DNA from: Selaginella moellendorffii
Taxonomy: Eukaryota > Streptophyta > Lycopodiopsida > Selaginellales > Selaginellaceae
Reading direction: 5' to 3'
Length of the DNA stretch: 64,000 bases
Assembly: GCF_000143415.4 (NCBI RefSeq)
Contig: NW_003314269.1
Span: 3,259,354-3,323,353 of the forward strand
The notes beneath the pieces are model-generated. The model was given only the letters and a program-made list of their open reading frames with translations, ran no database searches and had not been told where the DNA came from. Shown piece by piece: positions 58,233 through 64,000 of the stretch (position 1 is the first letter of the stretch; the number at the start of each line of letters is the position of its first letter). Both the position numbers and the translations under genes were made by a program.

Positions 58233-60535
58233 CTAGAACTTGTGATAGGATTCGGAGTCGTAGATCATATAGTGGACTGAAGATTCCACCTCCGCAAGTC
58301 CCACCATTAAGTCAATGATGGAGCTGACTTCGTCTGCATGAGTGATCTCCTCGTTTGTGAAGTCCATCACACAAAAGATGTTCTTGACCTGCTCATCTCC
58401 GCGGGAAACGATGCTCCTCCACCTTTGATCCTCATCCGAATTCACGTATACCCGGTAAGGTTCTCGATAGGCCTCTGCTGCGGGGTCGAGCTGTTTCTGA
58501 AGCCGGCGGTCGACATCCCTCTTAATGAAATTTGGATACTGATCCAACTTCTCAGCTTTACTTTTCGTGGCATCCCGCAGCAGATCGATGAACTTGGGGG
58601 CCCCCTTCACGTACTCGTCGATGTCTTCATTTGACAAGTCCAGCTCTTCCATCATCTCTTGCGTGGTGTCGATGCTCACCCTCGCCACGGCCACTTGCTC
58701 GAAGATCCAATCCTTCAATAGCGCACGAGCTCTCAGAGTCGTGCACAAGTCCTCGTATGTCACAATATGGCCGGGAGTCATTTTGGTCTTGTTGAAGACT
58801 ACCTCACCACGTAGAAGAGCATTAGCCACTGTCAGAAGGTCGTCGTTGTCTAGAGACCGCGAGAAACGCAAGGCGTTGAGCTTCAAATCATTGGGCTTCC
58901 GGCCGTCCTCCACACCCATTGAGTTTAGCAACTCCCCGTCATGGTACCTCCTTAGCACATCTACCCATTTGTCAAAAACAACTTTTGTCGCGAGTAGAAT
59001 GTTATGGATGCTGAGTGTGTCATTGACCCCCAGTGTTTTCGAGAGAAGACTCGAGAATTCCTGCAATGGAAATGGCGTGAGGCCACATGCTATGCCACAT
59101 GCAACGAGGCTTACCTGCCAGGCGCTAGTTGCTAGTGCACGTCCTTGTCCTGGTTTTTGTGGCTTCTTCAGTTGAACCCAGAGCTTCCGTGTTCGTGCCA
59201 ATGTCTCGTGCAGACCCGATTTGTAGCACGTTTCTTGCTTGACATTTTGCGCGTGGGAGATGTATATGATAGATCGGAGGGGCGAGTTGCCTTTCATCAG
59301 GTGGACAACTCTTGTCTTGAAGACTTTCTTCACCTCCTCGCCCACCATAATATCCACAACTATCTGTTGCATCGCCAAGCTAGAATGCTGCTCGGAGACG
59401 GCATAGAACCGGATGTTCTGATCGTCCAACACCTTCCTATTGATCAAGTCTGGAAACCTCGTCTCGCCCTTCATTGTTTGGTAGTAGGGGATCACGTCTG
59501 CGATGTCGGGTGTTACTGGACTTGCCAGCATCTTCTGCTTCAGTTTCTCCACCCACTCATCAGATACTAGCCTATGGTTGTATTTGCTTTTGATGTCGAT
59601 ATGGCTCACGTCGATTGTATATACTTTGTTGGAATAGTAACAAGTACTATTATCTGCGACGATTTTTGCTGCCTCTTCTTGCTCTTTCTGCTCTTTGCGG
59701 CTCTTCTTTTTGGTGGGTGTAGTGTTCGAACCCGAGGCAATGGCATCACCGAGTAGCTTCTTTTTTGGAGCAGCAGAGTCGGACGTCGGCTTGAGCTTGA
59801 CCACCCTTTTCTGCTTCGGGGTAGTTTCCAGATCGACCCCCTTCCTTTTCGCTTCGCGAACTCGAGGCACTCTCAACGACTCAATGTTGGAATATAGTTT
59901 TTGAACATCACCGTAGGTGAGGTCCGTGGATTCCATGTGATCTTTATAGACCCGCAGCGTCTTTGAAATTGTGGGCCTCCTGGACAACCTCTCCCTAGCT
60001 CCCTCTAGGAATTCCTCATAGCCGCTGCCCCCCTCCGGGAAGCCGCTAGGATGTGCAAGGTGGATCTTGAAGGCGGACGCTGTCTCTACCACAAGTGCCA
60101 GTCCATATTCTTGCATGGAACTGCATGGAGTGTCTGTCACTTGGATGAGGATCCCTATGCATTCTTTTCTCCCACCATCTGTGTTGTACAGCCTCAGATC
60201 CTCGCCTTCCATCCCGAAAGTCCAACTAGTGAGCTCCTCCCCCTTCTCTGCATCCACATAGACAGTGGCTAGAAGAAGAACGCAATTCCTCGCCTGTTCA
60301 GAAATGCACAACAATTAGAGCTGACAGATGAAAAGCTAGCAGCTGGAAATAACGTGAGGCCACACACCATTCACCACTGCATCAGATGTCTTGAGGCTAC
60401 ATCCTAAGATGGCGTGAGGTTACACGCCATCTGTAACCGGACTGCACTCGAGAGCCCAATCGGTGCATGCCAATGTTGCTACTGAATGGCATGTGGCCTC
60501 ATACCATTTTCTACTTGGTCTAAAAGACTTACCAT
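58233..60535 (-). CDS. N-terminal part of the long accessory gene with a ParB/sulfiredoxin-like domain
   Basis: Exons 60293-59115 and 59060-58233, in phase. A probable upstream exon ends at 60536 with ATTCGGCTTCAAATG and joins in phase to ARNCVLLLATVY. No certain start codon was found; possible starts are MEGEDL near 60210 or further upstream. A Lys-rich, nuclear-signal-like linker (TTPKQKRVVKLKP, TPTKKKSRKEQKE) precedes VYTIDVSHIDIKSKYNHRLV, SDEWVEKLKQKML and FYAVSEQHSSLAMQQ. Order and spacing recall the ParB/Srx-like nuclease fold (strand-helix, NxR, then GQHRxxA), but the final motif reads SEQHSSLA, so this is tentative. A long helical region follows to the in-frame TAG at 58233-58235. No close family is recognised. 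Confidence 0.6.
59061..59114 (-). repeat. 54-bp intron made mostly of the palindromic element; in-frame and stop-free if retained
   Basis: Intron from GTAAGC to CCATTGCAG with a copy at 59072-59093 preceded by a second partial arm (GCATGTGGCAT). Its length is a multiple of three and it has no stop, so retention would add 18 residues (VSLVACGIACGLTPFPLQ). Confidence 0.75.
60294..60535 (-). repeat. Intron carrying a cluster of palindromic elements
   Basis: Between GTAAGTC at 60535 and CTGAACAG at 60294 lie copies at 60486-60507, 60409-60430 and 60349-60370, and a degenerate one at about 60383-60404. They are spaced 20-60 bp apart, suggesting repeated insertion or local duplication. Confidence 0.75.
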
Positions 60536-60673
60536 TTGAAGCCGAATGGAGGCCGTGACAATCGAGGCCGGACTCGCTGGCGAATGTGCACTGTGTGTGC
60601 AGCGGATCGTAGCAGCAAGGCTACTCTGCCACTTACAGTTGGAGAGTGGTGCTGAAATCTCCCGGGACGCCAA

Positions 60674-61240
60674 GTGGGCTGCGTGTGGGTGGCGGAGTGG
60701 GCGGCGGAGTTGGCGGCGAAGTTACAAACTGGGTGTGTCTTGAAGTGGACGCCGATGCACACGAGCGCGATGCGAGCGTGATGCGAGCGCGAGTGTGATG
60801 CAAGCGCGAGTGGACGCCAATGCACACGAGAAACCTATAGAGAAGGTAGATGAGTGCGAATGTGAGCGTGATTGCGAGTGGGAGCGCGATGCGAGCGCGA
60901 GTACGAAGGAAAATGCAAAACCTAACCTCACACGTGCGAAATGTCACGACGGTTGGTAATCCCGCCACGTCATCATTCCTCAGACTTGGGCGCCACCATT
61001 AATTTCTGGATCGCCGCGCGCATGCATGCACGTGAAATCCAAAAGAAATCTGCAACGTCATCATTCCTCGGACTGCATGCACTCTAAATCCAAAAGAAAG
61101 ATCATGATTGGGATATCATTTAATACCCTCGCTATATTTATACCATGCATGATTGGATATTCCAAAGCATCTTGTATTTCCAAAAATGGCAGATGTTCAG
61201 CTAAATAAAGAAATTCTATCTGTTTCTATTTTTCTCTCAA
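60674..61240. other. Non-coding region with GCGAGCG/GATGCGAGC microrepeats
   Basis: 60750-60905 is a degenerate array of GATGCGAGCG and GCGAGTG units. 60965-61075 holds a duplicated CGTCATCATTCCTC(A/G)GACT block with AATCCAAAAGAAA on both sides. No protein recognised. Confidence 0.55.
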
Positions 61241-61249
61241 ATCAATATT

Positions 61250-62620
61250 ATAGCGTGTGGGCTCATGCAATTTTGAACCAAAGAAACCCAAAAAACGTTG
61301 GACCCAAAATATTTTGAAAAAACCCAAAAAACCCTAAACATTTTAAACCCAAAAATCCAGGCGTTCTGTGGCGTTATTCCTTGAATGGCGTGTGGGCGCA
61401 TGCCATTTTCAGGGCCAAATGCTGAATGGAGAAAAATTCCCTTTCAGTGCAAATGCTGCAAGAGGCAGATGCCGAGCACAAAGGACTGTAACTACCTCAC
61501 ATGACACAGATAAACTTTTCTTTATTTGGCAAAGATAAACTTTATAGCGTGTGGGCTCATGCAATTTTGAACCCAAAAAATGCACCAAAAAATTCTCGGC
61601 GTCATCTGGCGTTATCTCTTGAATGGCGTGGGGCCGCATGCCATTTTCAGGGGCACATAGGAGTATATTCCTAGGATATTCTGACACGCGCGAGATTTTC
61701 TTGAGTTTTCTGGAGATCCAACCATTAGATCGCAACTAGATTTTACAGAATGGTATACAATGTCTTTCTTGATGACCCTGCAAAGAAGCATCTTGATCAG
61801 ACACCACATGAGACCACACGAGCCTTACAATGTTTCAGGGGCATTTGCCATAGATCCGACCGTTATTTTGCTCCAAGATTTTACAGTTTGGTGTGCATTG
61901 ACCTTTCCATCGAAACTGCAAAGGGACATCACAATCAGATGCGGGATCACAAGAAACTAACTTCACTAACTCTGGTTTCACCAAGATCTACGTAAGGAGT
62001 TATGAAATGAAAGGACCCTCTCTATTGAAATGTGTTTATGGTCCTAGGGGCATTGTGACATATCAAAGGATTTTGCATCAAGTTCTGTATTTGCATGTTT
62101 ATCAAGCTACTGAATTGCTAAACCCTAAACCCTAAACCCTAAACCCTAAACATGTGGCAAATGCTGCGTGAAGAAAGATGCCCTTTCTGGGCAAATGCTG
62201 TAAGAGGCAGATGCCGAGCAAATGTATCTCAGGCTAGCAAAGGGGACAAACGAAAGCTAGCTATAAATATGACGGGATGCAAATAGATTACTAGGCTGGT
62301 CCTACGAAAATCAAAAACCATAATTGAAAACATTGAAAATGCAAAAAGAAAGGTTTATAATATTTTTGAATTTTAAGCAACCAAAGGAATGTAAGTAGGG
62401 CATGTGTTTGTAAGTTTAAAAATGCCTCAACCACTTAAATTCCCAAGTAAATAAAGCTGTTTCTATTTTTGGTACAGGTAAACTTTATAGCGTGTGGGCT
62501 CATGCAATTTTGAACCAAAAAATGCACCAAAAAATGCTCGACTAGCATTATTCTTTGAATGGCGTGTGGCCTTATGTCGAGCATTATTCTTTGAATGGCG
62601 TGTGGCCTTATATTGCCATA
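61250..62620. repeat. Three modules of paired palindromes, with a second shared repeat
   Basis: Each module starts TATAGCGTGTGGGCTCATGC then AATTTTGAACC, runs through an A-rich stretch (usually with AATGCACCAAAAAAT), and ends with TTGAATGGCGTG and the rest of a palindrome. Modules: 61250-61406, 61544-61644, 62487-62619. A second ~55-bp sequence (AAATGCTG(C/T)AAGAGGCAGATG then CCGAGCA) is repeated at about 61425-61480 and 62167-62222. Confidence 0.8.
62118..62150. repeat. Interstitial telomere-type repeat (CCCTAAA)n
   Basis: About 4.7 perfect copies of the plant telomeric heptamer on the plus strand (CTAAACCCTAAA pattern), inside the palindrome-module region. Confidence 0.95.
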
Positions 62621-62949
62621 AATGGACGTACACACACAGCATAATTATTCCTTTACACGGCAAATAATCTTGGCGCGGATCGCTGACATGGCATGGCAAA
62701 GTTCGAATCACTGACATGGCACAGCTGGATCGAGGCAAGGACATGATGTGACAAAGTTCAACCTCCGACAGCAAAGTCTAGAAGCTACTCAGTTTGAAAT
62801 TTGTCAGAGGAGTCATAAGATCTGGTTTGTTAGAGGATTTGATGTGACGTTCAAGCGTGTGTTATTTTTGAATTCTCGAACTCATTCCTAGGTCTATCAT
62901 TTTTGTGCGCCGTGTTCTTGGTTCCGCTGAGCGCAGTGAGCGCTGCTTG

Positions 62950-63125
62950 TGTAAGCGGCGTTGTGGGCTGTGGTTTATGCGTCTACGAGCGGTTGCGGCA
63001 TTGCGAGCGCCATTGCGAGCGGCAGTTTATGCGAGTGGCAGTTTGTGCGAGCGGCGCTACGAGCAGTTGTGGTGTTGCGAGCAGCGCTACGAGTAGTTGC
63101 GGTGTTGCGAGCGGCACTGTCTTTG
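62950..63125. repeat. Degenerate TGCGAGCGGCA minisatellite
   Basis: Repeats of TTGCGAGCGGCA, TGTGCGAGCGGCGCTACGAG and similar units of about 11-24 bp. The ORFs here follow from the repeat. Its composition resembles the array at 60750-60905. Confidence 0.6.
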
Positions 63126-63186
63126 GTGTGGCTACCGCTTCCTCTTGATATTCGGCACTTGTGCTTCCTGGTATGTTCACCATGGA

Positions 63187-63399
63187 ATGGCTTAGGACCA
63201 CATTTAGAAATGGCATGAGGCCACATGCCATCTTAGGCCCTTGCAATTTCATGGCTAGCGTATTGTCATGTATGTTTTTACTTGCCTGCAGCTGTGTGTA
63301 TATCAAGATGGCATGAGGGCTCATGCCAATTTTGTGAATGTGAAATTTCACATGGGTGTCAATAGCATGTTTGAATAATGGCATGTGGCCTCATGCTAT
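63187..63399. repeat. Cluster of four palindromic elements before the right-edge gene
   Basis: Copies at 63187-63207 (degenerate), 63210-63231 (ATGGCATGAGG then CCACATGCCAT), 63308-63329 and 63378-63399. They probably lie in the intron or leader just upstream of the coding exon that begins at 63481. Confidence 0.75.
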
Positions 63400-63481
63400 T
63401 GAGGTTGTTTGGTATGTTATGATTTAGGCCATTCTCCAATCATTTTTTGTATGGTCTTAACTTCTTTTCTGCACTTTCAGA

Positions 63482-64000
63482 ATGGCCTTCAGGGTTGGGG
63501 AAAAGGTTTACATTTTGAATGGTGGGAAGAGAGTTGCAAAAGGGACCCTTGTGTCTATGGATCGGAACTTTGTTATACACTGTCAAAGGCTTGGGGAAGG
63601 CAATGCTGCTGTATCAATAGAGACTGTCTTCGATGGGAATGTGGTCGCTATTGAACGAAGAGAGATGGTCGTCGGGGTAAATGTTGTTGTTGCCTTGAAA
63701 AATCTTCAGAAGAAAGCAGATGTTAGGGACAGCGCAAGTGCGACGCATGTTCCCTCCGTGGATCTTAAGAACCGTGCTACATGGATTCAGGCAAAGGTGT
63801 TTCTAAACAACCCCGAGGGGGAGGTGGTAGCTGAGGGCTTAGCCACAGTTGTCGATCCAAGAGATGCGGTTGCTAATCAAGAATTGGGCTGGGATGATAT
63901 TGGAGTTGCAATTTTAGAGGTTGTTGACACAGAAGAAAACAATCTGACTATTGGAAGCATTGTGCGGTGGAAATTGAGGCACTTAGTGTTTGAGAATGTG
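63482..64000 (+). CDS. Partial protein with an internally repeated domain, function unknown
   Basis: Open from ATG 63482 to the window end (173 codons, no stop reached). A strong acceptor (TTCTGCACTTTCAG, ending 63480) precedes it, so it is probably an exon that is either first-coding or internal. Residues 14-57 (KRVAKGTLVSMDRNFVIHCQ, then RLG) and 112-160 (EGEVVAEGLATVVDPRDAVA, then NQELG) share the pattern (R/E)VVAxGxxxxxDxRxxVxxQxLG. Repeated (V)VAxGx...LG units of this style occur in DUF8039-like regions of plant transposase-associated proteins, but I cannot confirm that. Composition is gene-like, not decayed. Confidence 0.65.
   Translation, partial: MAFRVGEKVYILNGGKRVAKGTLVSMDRNFVIHCQRLGEGNAAVSIETVFDGNVVAIERREMVVGVNVVVALKNLQKKADVRDSASATHVPSVDLKNRATWIQAKVFLNNPEGEVVAEGLATVVDPRDAVANQELGWDDIGVAILEVVDTEENNLTIGSIVRWKLRHLVFENV

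Noticed and set aside
60529-60968. Ser/His/Arg-rich minus-strand ORFs upstream of the long accessory gene
   Set aside because: They arise from the GCGAGCG microrepeat; only the short stretch joining at 60536 is phase-compatible with the gene.

Overview
The window looks like nuclear DNA of a lycophyte close to Selaginella (inference). Genes are compact and land-plant specific, with many canonical introns of about 45-70 bp. A PPR gene is built almost only of 31-residue S-type repeats. Gene islands of moderate GC alternate with AT-rich, transposon-derived spacers. I could run no search, so names rest on motifs, phase-checked splice joins and family knowledge.

Layout. 1-7.3 kb is AT-rich, with a MITE-like element (65-357) and a decayed LINE-type relic. 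7.9-19.4 kb holds ABCI11 (minus), a minisatellite upstream of it, a PPR gene, eIFiso4G and a euAP2 factor. 19.4-27.6 kb is transposon debris: a PPR pseudogene, Ty3/gypsy protease and RT relics, a hexamer/dodecamer minisatellite, and a ~99% identical foldback ending next to a P450 gene. 27.6-35.5 kb holds a CYP716-like P450 (minus), ATRIP/SUV2 (plus) and a CUC/NAM-like NAC gene (minus). 35.5-40 kb has no recognisable gene. 40-52.7 kb is gene-dense: mS35 and a DnaJ-type zinc-finger gene (divergent, 74 bp between starts), a dolichyl-diphosphatase-like gene, an ATAF-type NAC gene, a DOMON-cytochrome b561 gene, a TLC-domain gene and a zeta-toxin-fold P-loop gene (divergent), a NINJA/AFP-type repressor and a small secreted Pro-rich protein. 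52.7-64 kb is a distinct accessory region.

The accessory region is the most interesting part. It carries a long minus-strand gene of about 1,640 codons, with a tentative ParB/sulfiredoxin-like domain, an acidic linker, a Pro/Thr-rich segment and a C-terminal FCP1/SCP-type HAD domain. It contains two in-frame TAG codons although its introns are otherwise phase-compatible. A 22-bp palindrome family (about 20 copies, 54.8-63.4 kb) fills most of several of its short introns, ending just before the 3' splice site. The palindrome also occurs twice in frame inside a coding exon, recurs in downstream repeat modules, and sits at both subterminal positions of the MITE at 65-357. This looks like a small palindromic element able to serve as intron (introner-like) or as translated insertion. 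An interstitial telomere repeat and a partial, internally duplicated protein at the right edge complete the region.
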